A program made the position numbers and the translations under genes. Under the pieces are notes generated by a model. It searched no databases and had not been told where the DNA came from. It saw only the letters and a list, made by a program, of their open reading frames with translations. From Methylobacterium soli (GTDB taxonomy: Bacteria > Pseudomonadota > Alphaproteobacteria > Rhizobiales > Beijerinckiaceae), in NCBI RefSeq assembly GCF_008806385.1, contig NZ_VZZK01000004.1:88201-152200 (forward strand): a stretch of DNA of 64,000 bases, read 5' to 3'. Below are positions 46,938 to 57,100 of the stretch, piece after piece; the stretch's first letter is position 1; each line of letters opens with the position of its first letter.

Positions 46938-47839
46938 TCTATACGCTGCGCCACCTGACGGCCTATCGCTACGGGCGCCCCGCCCGGTTCGCCCGCTGCT
47001 CGCTGCGCCTCCGGCCCCGCGACGGCGAGGGCCAGACCGTGCTGGCGAGTCGCCTCGAGATCTCCCCGGCCCCGCAGACCGAGATCCGCCGCCAAGATTA
47101 TTTCGGGATCGAGACCACCGCGATCACCATCGACACGCCGCACACGACCTTCCGGGTCGAGGCCCTGTCGCGCATCGCGGTCGCCCGTCCGCCCCTGCCG
47201 GACCCGGAGACCGGGCGCCCCTGGGAAGCGGTCCGCGACGCGGCGGCGGCGAGCCGCGATCTCGGACCGGAGGCGCCCGTCCACTTCCTGTTCCCGAGCC
47301 AGCGGGTGCCGCTCCTGCCCGCCGTCACCGATTATGCGCGAGCGAGCGTCCTTCCGGGCCGCAGCGCCTACGGCGTCGCCTTCGACCTGATGCGGCGCAT
47401 CCAGAGCGACTTCCGCTTCGATGCGAAGGCCACCACGGTCGCGACGCCCCTGGCCGAGGCCTTCGCCCTCCGGGCCGGCGTCTGCCAGGATTTCACCCAC
47501 GTGATGATCGCGGGGCTCCGCGGCCTCGGCCTGCCGGCGGCCTATGTCAGCGGCTATCTCCGCACCACGCCGCCGCCGGGGCGGCCGCGGCTGCGCGGAG
47601 CGGATGCGAGCCATGCCTGGGTCTCGGTCTGGTGCGGCGACCGCTGGATCGGTCTCGACCCGACGAACGGCGTCGGCGTGCGCGACGACCACCTCGTGGT
47701 GGCGCGGGGCCGCGATTACGGCGACGTCTCGCCCATCGACGGGATCGTCAGCGCCTCGGGCTCCCAGAAGCTCAAGGTCGAGGTCGACGTGGTGCCGGAG
47801 CACGAGGAGGCGGAGGTCGCCGCCGCGCTCTTCGCCTGA
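46934..47839 (+). CDS. Transglutaminase-like protein
   Basis: A 301-residue protein starting with GTG overlapping the preceding stop (GTGA). N-terminal beta sandwich begins [20 protein letters not shown]. The catalytic Cys is in RAGVCQDFTHVMIAGLRGLG, His in DASHAWVSVWCGDRW and Asp in LDPTNGVGVRDDH. It is the short paralogue of the N-terminal part of the first operon gene. It is convergent with mntR, with only 16 bp between stops. Confidence 0.95.
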   Translation: MIYTLRHLTAYRYGRPARFARCSLRLRPRDGEGQTVLASRLEISPAPQTEIRRQDYFGIETTAITIDTPHTTFRVEALSRIAVARPPLPDPETGRPWEAVRDAAAASRDLGPEAPVHFLFPSQRVPLLPAVTDYARASVLPGRSAYGVAFDLMRRIQSDFRFDAKATTVATPLAEAFALRAGVCQDFTHVMIAGLRGLGLPAAYVSGYLRTTPPPGRPRLRGADASHAWVSVWCGDRWIGLDPTNGVGVRDDHLVVARGRDYGDVSPIDGIVSASGSQKLKVEVDVVPEHEEAEVAAALFA

Positions 47840-47855
47840 CGCGCCGGGCGGCGGC

Positions 47856-48308
47856 TCACGCGTTCCGCTCGCCTGCGGCGAAGCGGCGGAAGGCCTCGAG
47901 GGTCTCGGTGCTGACGTGGTGCTCGATGCCCTCGGCATCGCGGCGGGCGGTCTCGGGGCTGACCCCGAGGGCGCAGAGGAAGCCCTCGACGATGCGGTGG
48001 CGCTCGCGGCTCTGCTCGGCGAGCACCCGGCCGGCCTCGGTCAGGAACACGCCCCGATAGGGACGCTGCTGAACGAAGCCCTCCTCGGCGAGCCGCTTGA
48101 GCATCTTGGCGACGGTGGGCTGGGCCACCCCGAGGCGGGCCGCGATGTCGACCTGGCGCGCCTCGCCGCCGTCGCCGATCAGGTCGGCGATCAGCTCCAC
48201 GTAATCCTCGACGAGCTCGAGCCGGCGCGCCTCCCGGGCCTGCCGGAAGCTCTCGACATGGACTTCCGGATCGAGGAGGGCGGGCTCGGGTCGCGACGGT
48301 TCCTGCAT
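47856..48308 (-). CDS. mntR: Manganese-responsive regulator MntR (DtxR family)
   Basis: A 150-residue metalloregulator. The winged HTH spans about 40-95 ([20 protein letters not shown], then GVFLTEAG). The dimerisation and metal domain contains [16 protein letters not shown] and [16 protein letters not shown], with the Glu/His ligands expected in MntR. No SH3-like third domain, as in MntR. It should control manganese uptake or efflux, but no mntH or other Mn transport gene is in the window. Confidence 0.9.
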   Translation of the reverse strand: MQEPSRPEPALLDPEVHVESFRQAREARRLELVEDYVELIADLIGDGGEARQVDIAARLGVAQPTVAKMLKRLAEEGFVQQRPYRGVFLTEAGRVLAEQSRERHRIVEGFLCALGVSPETARRDAEGIEHHVSTETLEAFRRFAAGERNA

Positions 48309-48439
48309 GGTGCCGGCTTGTCTCCCCTCAGCCCCGTGCCGCTCCGGGCGCGATCGGCTCTCGGGCCCTGTGTAGCAAACGCAGGTGGGGGTGCGGGAGT
48401 CCCGTCCGCCGAATTCGCAGGTCCCGCTGCGCCCGGCCT

Positions 48440-50128
48440 TCAGGTCGGGCTGACGATCACCTCGATCAGGTTCGGCAGGCCGGAGGCGATGCCGGCCTCG
48501 ATGGCCGGCGCGATCTCCTCGGCCCTCGTGATCCGGCGCGCCGCCACCCCCATCGAGGCCGCGAGCGCCGGGAAATCGAGGCGCGGATCGACGAGGTCCA
48601 TGGCGATGAAGCGGTTCGCCCGGACCGAGGCGTAGTGCGTCTGGCTCTTCATGAACGTCTTCAGGATGTTGTACTCGGCGTTGTTGATCACCACGAAGGT
48701 GATGGGCAGCCGCTCGTGGGCGGCGCTCCACAGGGCCTGGGGCGAGTACATCGCCGCCCCGTCGCCGACGACGCAGACCACCGGGGCCCGGTCGAGGCCG
48801 AGCGAGAACCCCACCGAGGCCGGCATGCCCCAACCGAGCACCCCGCCGCGGATCGAGGAATATTGCCGGGTCCAGTTGCTGTGCAGGAAGGTGCGCAGGT
48901 GCCCGAGCGTGGCGGGCGCCTCGTCCACGATGGCGATGTCGGAGCCGACCGCGCGGGCGATCTCGCGGGCGGCGACGAGGGGCATCACCGCGGGAGCGCC
49001 GAATTGCGCGTCGGCCGCCGCGAACAACCTGGCACGCCGCGCGTCATAGGCGAGGACCGCCTTGGCGCGCTCCGCCGCGTAGGCCTCGCGGCGCTCGGCG
49101 ATCCGGGCCTCGACCAGGGGCTGGAGCATCGCGAGGGAGGCCCGGATGTCGCCGACCATCGAGAGCGCCGTGACGTAGGTGCGCCCGAGATCGCGCACGT
49201 CGGCCGAGAGCTGGAACACCTGCGTGCCCGGCGGCACGGCCGAGCCTTCGGTGTACAAGACCGTGATCAGCGACTTGCCGCCCAGCGCGAAGACCGCGTC
49301 GTAAGCCCCGAGGATCGCGGCGATTTCGGTCGCCTTGGTGGGCAGGTTTCCGGCCCAGAGCGGATGCGCGGTGGGGAACGGGATATGGGCCGGCCAGGAT
49401 GATCCGTAGACGGGGGCGGCGAGCGCGTCGGCGAGGCGCACCGCCTCCGCCGAGGCATCGCTCGCCTCGATCTCATCACCCGCGATCAGCGCCAGCCGTC
49501 CGGGCGGGATCGCCGCGAGGTGATCCGCCAGCCGGTCGAGGGAGCCCGCCACGGCGCAGCGATCGATGGTGGAGATCTCGCCCGGCGAGGCGTCGGTCAT
49601 CTCCTCCATCACGTCCATGGGCAGCGACAGGAAGACCGGCCCGGAGGGGGCGGCGCTGGAATCGTGGAAGGCGCGCCGCAGGAGGATCGGCAGCTGGTCC
49701 GCATGCGTCACCTCGCGGGCCCATTTCACGGCCGGAGCCGCGATGGTGACGAGATCGCCGAACAGGAGCGGGTCGGTGAGGACGTGCCGGGAATCCTGCT
49801 GGCCCGCCGTCACCACGAGCGGCGTGCCGGTGATGTGGGCGTTGAGGAGGTTGCCGAAGCCGTGCCCGAGGCCGCCCGCCGTGTGCAGGTTGAGGAAGCC
49901 GGGCCGGCGCGCGCCCTGTGCGTAGCCGTCCGCCATCGCGACCGCGCTCGCCTCCTGCAGGGCCAGCACGTAGGCGATGTCGGTGGCCTCCGTCAGCGCA
50001 TCGATCAGCGGCAGCTCGGTGGTGCCCGGATTGCCGAAGATGTAGCGGACGCCCTCGCTGCGCAGCACCTCGACGAGGACCGCCGCGCCGCGGCGGCGTC
50101 CTGGCGTCTCCGTGGTCGTGATCGTCAT
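48440..50128 (-). CDS. Thiamine-pyrophosphate enzyme, acetolactate synthase/benzoylformate decarboxylase-like
   Basis: A 562-residue ThDP enzyme with all three domains. The N-terminal Pyr domain has [16 protein letters not shown] and the activating Glu in [15 protein letters not shown]. The central domain follows (190-330). The PP domain has the ThDP motif [18 protein letters not shown] with the paired NN about 25 residues later ([10 protein letters not shown]). The sequence is closer to the benzoylformate-decarboxylase branch than to catalytic IlvB. It probably decarboxylates a 2-oxo acid. It has an AGGAG site, and lies after the amidase on the same strand. Confidence 0.9.
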   Translation of the reverse strand: MTITTTETPGRRRGAAVLVEVLRSEGVRYIFGNPGTTELPLIDALTEATDIAYVLALQEASAVAMADGYAQGARRPGFLNLHTAGGLGHGFGNLLNAHITGTPLVVTAGQQDSRHVLTDPLLFGDLVTIAAPAVKWAREVTHADQLPILLRRAFHDSSAAPSGPVFLSLPMDVMEEMTDASPGEISTIDRCAVAGSLDRLADHLAAIPPGRLALIAGDEIEASDASAEAVRLADALAAPVYGSSWPAHIPFPTAHPLWAGNLPTKATEIAAILGAYDAVFALGGKSLITVLYTEGSAVPPGTQVFQLSADVRDLGRTYVTALSMVGDIRASLAMLQPLVEARIAERREAYAAERAKAVLAYDARRARLFAAADAQFGAPAVMPLVAAREIARAVGSDIAIVDEAPATLGHLRTFLHSNWTRQYSSIRGGVLGWGMPASVGFSLGLDRAPVVCVVGDGAAMYSPQALWSAAHERLPITFVVINNAEYNILKTFMKSQTHYASVRANRFIAMDLVDPRLDFPALAASMGVAARRITRAEEIAPAIEAGIASGLPNLIEVIVSPT

Positions 50129-50232
50129 GGGCTCCTGCCTTCGGTGAGCGCCGCGCCTGCCGCCGAGGCTACGCCTTCGGGCGCGCGAGGCAATCTCCCG
50201 GCGCGCCGACTCCCTGCAGAGAATGGGTCGGT

Positions 50233-51684
50233 TCAGGCTGCGTCGAGGAGCGGCGGGCGCCGGCGCTCGACCCAGCGGGTCGCCGCGTCGTAGGCGGCGC
50301 CGAGTTCGAGGCAGGCGCGCTCGCCGTGGTTGCGGCCGACGATCTGGATGCCGGTCGGCAGTCCCTCCGGGCTGAAGCCGGCCGGCACGTTGAGGGCGGG
50401 CAGGCCGCTCATGGTGATCGGGATCACGACCTGCATCCAGCGGTGATAGGTGTCCATGTCGCGTCCGCCGACGCGCGCCGGCCAGGGCAGGGCGGCATCG
50501 AAGGGGAAGACCTGGGCGCTCGGCAGGGCCAGGAAATCGAAGCGCTGCATGAAGGCTCGCAGGGTCTCGTACCAGGCGCTGCGCCCGGCCTGGGCCGCCG
50601 CGACCCTGTCGGCATCGAGGGCGAGGCCGCGCTCGACCTCCCAGATCGCCTCTGGCTTCAGGAGCGCGCGCTTGACCGGGTCGGCGTAGAGCGGGCGCAG
50701 GCTGGAGGCCGTGAACCAGGCGCGCAGCACCAGCCAATCCTGCCACAGGGCCTCGAAATCGAAGGAGGGGCAGGCCTGCGCGACCTCGCAGCCGATCGCC
50801 GCAAAATCCTTGAGCGCCGCCTGCCCGAGTTCGAGCACGCCGGGCTCGAAGGGCAGGTGTCCGCGCAGGTCCCCGAGCCAGGCGATGCGGGTGCCCGCCA
50901 CGTCGCGCGCGAGGGGAGCGGCGAAGGCGGCCGGGTCGGCCGCGATCGCGAGGGGATTGCGCGGATCGGGCCCGGCCTGGACCGACAGCATCAGGCCGAT
51001 ATCGGCGGGGGAGCGGCCGATCGCCCCCTCGACCGCGAGCCCCGGGGTGAACACGTCGGGGGCCGCCTGCGGGATGCGGCCGTAGCAGGGGCGCAGGCCG
51101 AAGAGGTTGTTGAAGGCGGGCGGGTTGCGCAGGGACCCGGCATGGTCGCTGCCGTCGGCGACCGGCTGCATCCGCAGCGCCACCGCGACGGCCGCCCCTC
51201 CGCTCGAGCCGCCGGCGGTGCGGGCAGGATCGTAGGCATTGCGGGTGGTGCCGTGGACCGGGTTGAAGGTCTGGGAGCCGAGGCCGAATTCCGGCGTGTT
51301 GGTCTTGCCGATGAAGAGGGCCCCGCCGCGGCGCAGGCGCTCCACCATGATGGCGTCGCTCTCGGCGATCCGGTCGCGGAAGATCGGCGAGCCCTGCGTG
51401 AAGGGCAGGCCCGCCACCGCCGCGAGGTCCTTCACGGCGAGGGGAAAGCCGTGGAGCGGGCCCCGGCTCCGCCCTCGGGCGAGTTCCGCGTCGCGCGCCG
51501 CCGCCTGCCGCAGCAGGTCGGCGCGCTCCTGCAGCGCCACGATGGCGTTGACGGCGGGGTTGAGCCGCTCGATCCGGTCGAGATAGGCGCCCATCACCGC
51601 GGCGCAGGAGATGCTGCGGGCATGGATCGCCCGGGACAGGGCGACGGCGCCGAGTTCGACGATGGCGCAGGTCTGCGACGTCAT
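50233..51684 (-). CDS. Amidase-signature family hydrolase
   Basis: A 483-residue amidase with the Ser-cisSer-Lys triad: Lys in PLAVKDLAAVAGLPF, cis-Ser in RTAGGSSGGAAVAVALRM and the nucleophile region DGSDHAGSLRNPPAFN. The usual GSDTGGSIR motif appears as GSDHAGSLR, so the substrate pocket may differ. It hydrolyses an amide to acid and ammonia. It starts 49 bp after sdhB on the same strand and may be read through from the sdh operon. Confidence 0.92.
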   Translation of the reverse strand: MTSQTCAIVELGAVALSRAIHARSISCAAVMGAYLDRIERLNPAVNAIVALQERADLLRQAAARDAELARGRSRGPLHGFPLAVKDLAAVAGLPFTQGSPIFRDRIAESDAIMVERLRRGGALFIGKTNTPEFGLGSQTFNPVHGTTRNAYDPARTAGGSSGGAAVAVALRMQPVADGSDHAGSLRNPPAFNNLFGLRPCYGRIPQAAPDVFTPGLAVEGAIGRSPADIGLMLSVQAGPDPRNPLAIAADPAAFAAPLARDVAGTRIAWLGDLRGHLPFEPGVLELGQAALKDFAAIGCEVAQACPSFDFEALWQDWLVLRAWFTASSLRPLYADPVKRALLKPEAIWEVERGLALDADRVAAAQAGRSAWYETLRAFMQRFDFLALPSAQVFPFDAALPWPARVGGRDMDTYHRWMQVVIPITMSGLPALNVPAGFSPEGLPTGIQIVGRNHGERACLELGAAYDAATRWVERRRPPLLDAA

Positions 51685-51733
51685 GGGCTCACCGCATGCA
51701 GGCCGGGTGCCGGGTGCCCGCCCGGCGGGCCCC

Positions 51734-52537
51734 TCAGACCTCGCGGGCGATCATCATCTTCTTGATCTCCGCGATGGCCTTGGCCGGGTTCAGGTTCTTC
51801 GGGCAGGTGTTGGCGCAGTTCATGATCGTGTGACAGCGATAGAGCCGGAACGGGTCGTGCAGTCCGTCGAGGCGCTCGCCGGCGCCCTCGTCGCGGCTGT
51901 CGATCAGCCAGCGATAGGCCTGGAGCAGGGCGGCGGGGCCGAGGAAGCGGTCGCCGTTCCACCAGTAGCTCGGGCAGGACGTGGTGCAGCAGGCGCAGAG
52001 GATGCACTCGTAGAGACCGTCGAGGCGGGCGCGGTCCTCCGGGGTCTGCTTCCACTCGGTCTCGGGCGAGGGCGTCTCGGTCTGGAGCCAGGGCTCGATC
52101 GCGGCGTGCTGGGCGAAGAAGTTCGTCAGGTCCGGAACGAGGTCCTTGAGCACCGGCATATGCGGCAGCGGGTAGATCCGCACCGCCGGGGACTTCTTGC
52201 CGGAGGAATGCGCCTTGCACTCGTCGATGCCCATGGTGCAGGCCAGCGCGTTCTGGCCCTCGATGTTCATGGCGCAGGAGCCGCAGATCCCCTCGCGGCA
52301 GGAGCGGCGGAAGACCAGCGTCGAATCGACCTTGTTCTTGATCCACAGGAGCGCGTCGAGGACCATCGGGCCGCAATCGTCGCGGTCGACCTGATAGGTG
52401 TCGACCCGCGGGTTGGCGCCGTCATCCGGGTTCCAGCGGTAGACGCGGAACTCGGTCAGCGTCTTGGCCCCCTGGGGCGCCGGCCAGGCCTTGCCCTCGT
52501 GGATCTGGGAATTCTTCGGGAGGGTGAACTGAGCCAT
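51734..52537 (-). CDS. sdhB: Succinate dehydrogenase iron-sulfur subunit
   Basis: A 267-residue protein. The 2Fe-2S cluster cysteines lie in [18 protein letters not shown] plus ACTMG, and the 4Fe-4S and 3Fe-4S clusters in [17 protein letters not shown] and [17 protein letters not shown]. It passes electrons from the flavoprotein SdhA to the quinone site in respiratory complex II at the inner membrane. It is the last gene of sdhCDAB, 93 bp after sdhA. The start is ATG 52537. Confidence 0.97.
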   Translation of the reverse strand: MAQFTLPKNSQIHEGKAWPAPQGAKTLTEFRVYRWNPDDGANPRVDTYQVDRDDCGPMVLDALLWIKNKVDSTLVFRRSCREGICGSCAMNIEGQNALACTMGIDECKAHSSGKKSPAVRIYPLPHMPVLKDLVPDLTNFFAQHAAIEPWLQTETPSPETEWKQTPEDRARLDGLYECILCACCTTSCPSYWWNGDRFLGPAALLQAYRWLIDSRDEGAGERLDGLHDPFRLYRCHTIMNCANTCPKNLNPAKAIAEIKKMMIAREV

Positions 52538-52630
52538 GACTTTCTCGCTGTCACGAGGCCGAGACACGGCGGCTGGAGAACGCTGCCAGAGGCTCGTTCC
52601 ACGCAGGCCGCCGCAGGAAAGAAAGAAGAG

Positions 52631-54448
52631 TCAGTACACCCGCGCCTTCGGCTCGATGTACTGGATCTCGTTCGACATCGTGTAGGTGTGGACCGGCCGG
52701 TAATCGATCGAGACCTGCTGGCTCTGCTCGTCGAGCCAGGAGAGGGTGTGCTTCATCCACTCCTTGTCGTCGCGGTCGGGGAAGTCCTCGCGGGCATGCG
52801 CGCCGCGCGATTCCTTGCGGTTGGCCGCCGATTCCATGGTGACGACCGCCTGGCCGATCAGGTTGTCGAATTCCAGCGTCTCCAGGAGGTCGGTGTTCCA
52901 GACCAGCGAGCGGTCGGTGATGCGGATATCGGCCGAGGCCGACCAGACCTTGTGGATCAGGCCCTTGCCCTCCTCCAGCACCTCGCCGGTGCGGAAGACC
53001 GCGCAGTTGTTCTGCATCGTCTTCTGCATCTCGAGGCGCAGCTCCGCCGTCGGCGTGCCGCCATCGGCGTAGCGGAAGCGGTCGAGGCGGCTCAGCGCCT
53101 TGTCGGCCGAGCCCTTGGGCAAATCCATCTGACGGCCGTTCGGCTCGACGATCTCGGCGCAGCGCAGGCCCGCCGCGCGGCCGAACACCACGAGGTCGAT
53201 CAGCGAATTCGAGCCGAGGCGGTTGGCGCCGTGGACGGAGACGCAGGCCGCCTCGCCCAGCGCCATCAGGCCCGGGACCACCGTATCGGGGTTGCCGTCG
53301 CGCAGCGTCAGCACCTCGCCGTGATAGTTCGTCGGGATGCCACCCATGTTGTAGTGCACGGTCGGCAGAACCGGGATCGGCTCCCGGGTCACGTCGACGC
53401 CCGCGAAGATCTTGGCCGATTCCGAGATGCCCGGCAGGCGCTCGTGCAGGATCTTCGGGTCGAGGTGGTCGAGGTGCAGGAAGATGTGGTCACCTTGCTT
53501 GCCGACGCCGCGGCCGGCGCGGATCTCCATCGTCATCGAGCGCGAGACCACGTCGCGCGAGGCGAGGTCCTTGGCGGAGGGCGCGTAGCGCTCCATGAAG
53601 CGCTCGCCCTCGGAATTCGTCAGGTAGCCGCCCTCACCGCGCGCCCCTTCCGTGATGAGGCAGCCGGCCCCGTAGATGCCGGTCGGATGGAACTGCACGA
53701 ATTCCATGTCCTGCAGCGGCAGGCCGGCCCGCAGCACCATGGCGTTGCCGTCGCCCGTGCAGGTATGGGCGGAGGTGGCCGAGAAGTAGGAGCGGCCGTA
53801 GCCGCCCGTCGCCAGGATCGTCATCTGGGCGCGGAAGCGGTGGATCTCGCCCGAGGCCTGGTCGATCGCGATGACGCCGACGCAGCGGCCCTCCTCGTCC
53901 ATGATCAGGTCGAGGGCGAAGTACTCGATGAAGAAGTTGGTGTGGTTCTTCACCGCCTGCCCGTAGAGGGTGTGAAGCATGGCGTGGCCGGTGCGGTCGG
54001 CCGCCGCGCAGGTGCGCTGGGCCGTGCCCTTGCCGTAATCCGTCGTCATGCCGCCGAAGGGGCGCTGGTAGATCTTGCCCTCCTCGGTCCGCGAGAACGG
54101 GACGCCCCAATGCTCCAGCTCGTAGACCGCCGCCGGGGCGTTCCGCACGAGGTACTCGATCGCGTCCTGGTCGCCGAGCCAGTCGGAGCCCTTCACGGTG
54201 TCGTACATGTGCCAGCGCCAATCGTCCGGGCCCATGTTGCCGAGGGAGGCCGAGATGCCGCCCTGCGCCGCCACCGTGTGCGAGCGCGTCGGGAAGACCT
54301 TGCTGATGCAGGCGGTGCGCAGGCCCGCCTGGGAACAGCCGACCGTGGCGCGAAGCCCCGCGCCGCCGGCCCCGACGATCACCACGTCGAAGGTGTGGTC
54401 GTGGATGGTGTAGGCGGGCTGTGCCCCGTTCGATCCGCTGGCGGCCAT
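52631..54448 (-). CDS. sdhA: Succinate dehydrogenase flavoprotein subunit
   Basis: A 605-residue flavoprotein. The FAD-binding motif is [20 protein letters not shown], the FAD-linking His lies in [17 protein letters not shown], and the substrate site includes [20 protein letters not shown] and [19 protein letters not shown]. The C-terminal capping helices end in PKARVY. It oxidises succinate to fumarate and passes electrons to SdhB. It is between sdhD (26 bp upstream) and sdhB. Confidence 0.98.
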   Translation of the reverse strand: MAASGSNGAQPAYTIHDHTFDVVIVGAGGAGLRATVGCSQAGLRTACISKVFPTRSHTVAAQGGISASLGNMGPDDWRWHMYDTVKGSDWLGDQDAIEYLVRNAPAAVYELEHWGVPFSRTEEGKIYQRPFGGMTTDYGKGTAQRTCAAADRTGHAMLHTLYGQAVKNHTNFFIEYFALDLIMDEEGRCVGVIAIDQASGEIHRFRAQMTILATGGYGRSYFSATSAHTCTGDGNAMVLRAGLPLQDMEFVQFHPTGIYGAGCLITEGARGEGGYLTNSEGERFMERYAPSAKDLASRDVVSRSMTMEIRAGRGVGKQGDHIFLHLDHLDPKILHERLPGISESAKIFAGVDVTREPIPVLPTVHYNMGGIPTNYHGEVLTLRDGNPDTVVPGLMALGEAACVSVHGANRLGSNSLIDLVVFGRAAGLRCAEIVEPNGRQMDLPKGSADKALSRLDRFRYADGGTPTAELRLEMQKTMQNNCAVFRTGEVLEEGKGLIHKVWSASADIRITDRSLVWNTDLLETLEFDNLIGQAVVTMESAANRKESRGAHAREDFPDRDDKEWMKHTLSWLDEQSQQVSIDYRPVHTYTMSNEIQYIEPKARVY

Positions 54449-54474
54449 GGTCGGCTCCTCAATCTCTCAGGGGG

Positions 54475-54888
54475 TCAGGCGAGGCGGCTCAAGCCCACGC
54501 GCAGGATCGCGTACAGGCAGGCGACGGCGACGATGACCGCGTAGAAGTTGTTGGCGAAGAGGGCGGCGATGCGCAGGCCCTTGTCGTGGACGTAATCCTC
54601 GATGATCACCTGCATGCCGAGGCGCATGTGGAGCGTCACCGAGATCACCGCGAGGATCAGGATCAGCGCCACGAGCGGGTGGCTCATCAGCGCCACCGCC
54701 TCCGGGTAGGACCGGCCCGCCATCAGGGCGATGATCACCACGAAGGCGACCATCAGGGGCGCGTTGGCGGCCGCCGTGAGGCGCTGCAGCCACCAATGTC
54801 CGGCGCCGTGGCCGGAGGGGCCGAGCCCCTGGACGCGGGCGCGCGGCGTGCGGATCGAGACGTTGGTGTTCTGGCGGTTGTCGGCCAT
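54475..54888 (-). CDS. sdhD: Succinate dehydrogenase membrane anchor subunit
   Basis: A 137-residue protein with three membrane segments (PLMVAFVVIIALMAG, LVALILILAVISVTLHM and NFYAVIVAVACLYAILRVGL). The loop VTLHMRLGMQVIIEDYVHD holds the heme His region and the Asp-Tyr pair for ubiquinone binding typical of SdhD. It starts 12 bp after sdhC. Confidence 0.95.
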   Translation of the reverse strand: MADNRQNTNVSIRTPRARVQGLGPSGHGAGHWWLQRLTAAANAPLMVAFVVIIALMAGRSYPEAVALMSHPLVALILILAVISVTLHMRLGMQVIIEDYVHDKGLRIAALFANNFYAVIVAVACLYAILRVGLSRLA

Positions 54889-54900
54889 CCGGAGGCTCCC

Positions 54901-55302
54901 TCAGCGCAGGATCAGGGCGAGCGCCCAGATCGTCACGGTGAGCGCCACCGAGCCGATCAGGGTGCCGCGCGAGAGCCACATCCGGCGCTCGCGGTCGAGG
55001 CCGAGGCCGAAATCCCAGAGGAAGTGGCGCAGGCCTCCGAGCATGTGGTGCAGCAGGATCCAGGTATAGGCGAAGAGCACCAGCCGCCCGAGGATCGAGC
55101 CGAAGAACCACGCCACGTAGCCGTAGGCCGCCGGGCCCGAGGCGAGGGCCACGAGCCAGATCGCCACGAGCGCCGTGCCGCCGTAGAGCGCCGTGCCGGT
55201 GATCCGGTGGAACACCGACATCGCCATCGTCCAGGTCCAGCGGTAGATCTGGAGGTGGGGCGAGAGCGGTTGGGCGACCGTGGGTCTGGCGGTTGGGGCC
55301 AT
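54901..55302 (-). CDS. sdhC: Succinate dehydrogenase cytochrome b556 subunit
   Basis: A 133-residue membrane protein. The N-terminal signature is SPHLQIYRWTWTMAMSVFHR followed by ITGTALY, and the heme-ligand His lies in LLHHMLGGLRHFLWDFG. Three membrane segments. With SdhD it anchors complex II and binds heme b and quinone. It is first in the operon; start ATG 55302. Confidence 0.95.
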   Translation of the reverse strand: MAPTARPTVAQPLSPHLQIYRWTWTMAMSVFHRITGTALYGGTALVAIWLVALASGPAAYGYVAWFFGSILGRLVLFAYTWILLHHMLGGLRHFLWDFGLGLDRERRMWLSRGTLIGSVALTVTIWALALILR

Positions 55303-55449
55303 CGTGGAGCGATCCTCGGATGGGTGAATGGGGGCGGGCGAAATCTGGAGTGGATCTAAGCTCGTATCGCTAGTGCGGCGCAGCGCAAGCCGCAATGCGG
55401 CATGAGGAGGCCTCCGCAGGAGGGCAGATTTGATATCGAATGCATTTTG

Positions 55450-56820
55450 TCACCGGATCTGTCCCAGGAATTGCCACCAAAGATAGTCGAGCGGCGCTGT
55501 TACAATCAGCGAGACGGTGCCGAGTGCCATCGTGATCTTGGTGGCATCGCGCAGCGTCACCCGCCCGAGGTCGCTAGCGAAGACGATCGGGGGCGCCTGA
55601 TAGGGCAGGAACAGGATGGAATAGCCCACCACCTGCACCATCACGACGCTCATCAGGTCGAGGCCGGAGGCGCGCGACATCTCGCCCGCGAGCGCCGTGT
55701 AGAGGGCGGGCGCCCCGTTCGCCGTGACCACGAGGGCGAGCAGCGTCGCGACCAGGGTGAGGACGGCGAAGTTCTGCGCCGTCGCGCCGGGCTCGAGGGG
55801 CGCCACGGTCAGCAGTGCATGGCCGAGACGGGCGCCGAGGCCGGTCTCGTTGACCAGGGCCACGAGGCCGAGGAGCGCCGCGATATAGAAGCAGGTGCGC
55901 AGGTTCACGGCCGCGAAGGCCTCCGGCGCCAGCACGCCGATGCGCGGCATCAGACAGATCACCGCCGCCGTCAGCCCGACCCAGGCCGGGGCGATGTGGT
56001 GCAGGCTGTCGGTGACCCAGAATCCGAGGGTCGCGACGAGAATCACGGCGAGCCGCCGCTCCTCGGGCGAGAGCGGCGCGCGCGGCGGCGGCGTGGTCTC
56101 GGCGGCGCCCGGCTCCATCCGGTCGGGGAAGATCCGCAGGATCAGCCAGACCAGGAGCACGCCCTTCACCAGGGCCAGCACGGGGGCATGCAGGAGGAGG
56201 TAGGGCAGGTAGGCGAGGTGGAGGCCGTATTGCACCTCGGCGGTGCCCGCCATCACGAGGTTGGGGACATTGGCGGGCAGGATCGCGGCCGACAGGATCG
56301 GCGTGGCAAGCCCAACGGCCAGCACGGCCCCGGTGCGGCCCCGGCGCCCGGCCGCGAGCCCGAACCCGTCGCAGAGGGCGAGCACGACGGGCACGAGGAG
56401 CGCGATGCGCCCGAGATTGGAGGGCATCACGAAGGCGAGAGCGAAGGAGAGGCCGACGATCCCGGCGACGAAGCGGGCATAGGAGCCGGAGAGATGCACG
56501 GCGAGGGAGCGGGCGAGGCGGGCGCCGAGGCCCGTGCGCGTCATGGCATGGCCCACCACCATGCCGCTCAGCACCAGCCAGAACGCCGAGGAGGCAAAGC
56601 CCGAGAACACGGTCGAGGGCGCGCCGAGCCGGAACAGCATCGCGGCGGCGAAGAACAGCATCGCGGTGACGATCTCGGCCACCAGTGCCGTCGCCCACAG
56701 GCCCATGCAGAGCACGAGCAGGCCACCCGTGACGGTGGCGGCCGTCCCGCCCGGGAGCGCGACGGAGGCCGCGAGCGTGGGCAGGCTGGCTGATAGCCCG
56801 AAGAGGGCGCTCGCTGACAT
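55450..56820 (-). CDS. SLC13/DASS-family anion transporter (dicarboxylate-type)
   Basis: A 456-residue protein with about 11-12 membrane segments. The family patterns are [20 protein letters not shown] with [20 protein letters not shown] in the first half and [19 protein letters not shown] in the second. Start at ATG 56820 leaves a normal cytosolic N-terminus; the upstream frame is not coding. DASS transporters import succinate, citrate or sulfate with sodium. Its location just past the sdh operon and divergent LysR regulator supports a C4-dicarboxylate role, but this is inference. Confidence 0.85.
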   Translation of the reverse strand: MSASALFGLSASLPTLAASVALPGGTAATVTGGLLVLCMGLWATALVAEIVTAMLFFAAAMLFRLGAPSTVFSGFASSAFWLVLSGMVVGHAMTRTGLGARLARSLAVHLSGSYARFVAGIVGLSFALAFVMPSNLGRIALLVPVVLALCDGFGLAAGRRGRTGAVLAVGLATPILSAAILPANVPNLVMAGTAEVQYGLHLAYLPYLLLHAPVLALVKGVLLVWLILRIFPDRMEPGAAETTPPPRAPLSPEERRLAVILVATLGFWVTDSLHHIAPAWVGLTAAVICLMPRIGVLAPEAFAAVNLRTCFYIAALLGLVALVNETGLGARLGHALLTVAPLEPGATAQNFAVLTLVATLLALVVTANGAPALYTALAGEMSRASGLDLMSVVMVQVVGYSILFLPYQAPPIVFASDLGRVTLRDATKITMALGTVSLIVTAPLDYLWWQFLGQIR

Positions 56821-56942
56821 CGCGGCGTCCGATCCATCCTGAGACGGCGCGAGTCCCTTGTCCCGAGACGGGCGGCACCCTGCGCTTGGCCGGACTTTCT
56901 CTGGAACTGGTCCGGTTCGCAATTCGGAAGTGCTGGACACTG

Positions 56943-56961
56943 CCTTCGCGAACGGCGAAGG
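56943..56961. promoter_or_regulatory. Palindromic operator in the transporter/LysR divergent region
   Basis: CCTTCGC-GAACG-GCGAAGG, perfect 7-bp arms around five bases. It contains the TTCGC-N5-GCGAA form expected of a LysR-type box, and lies 123 bp upstream of the transporter start and 140 bp upstream of the regulator start. Confidence 0.5.
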
Positions 56962-57100
56962 ATGAAGCGACGATTTAAAGCGTGCACATCGGACTCTCCG
57001 CCTTGGGGTGGGCGGAGGCGAGCCTGCACGGGCCGCAGATGCCGGCCCAAGGCTTCGCCACCGGCGGAAGCATCGGCACGGAACGAGAGGTGTGCGGGCG

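Noticed and set aside
51611-54544. 977-residue plus-strand frame over sdhB and sdhA
   Set aside because: Antisense of conserved complex II genes.
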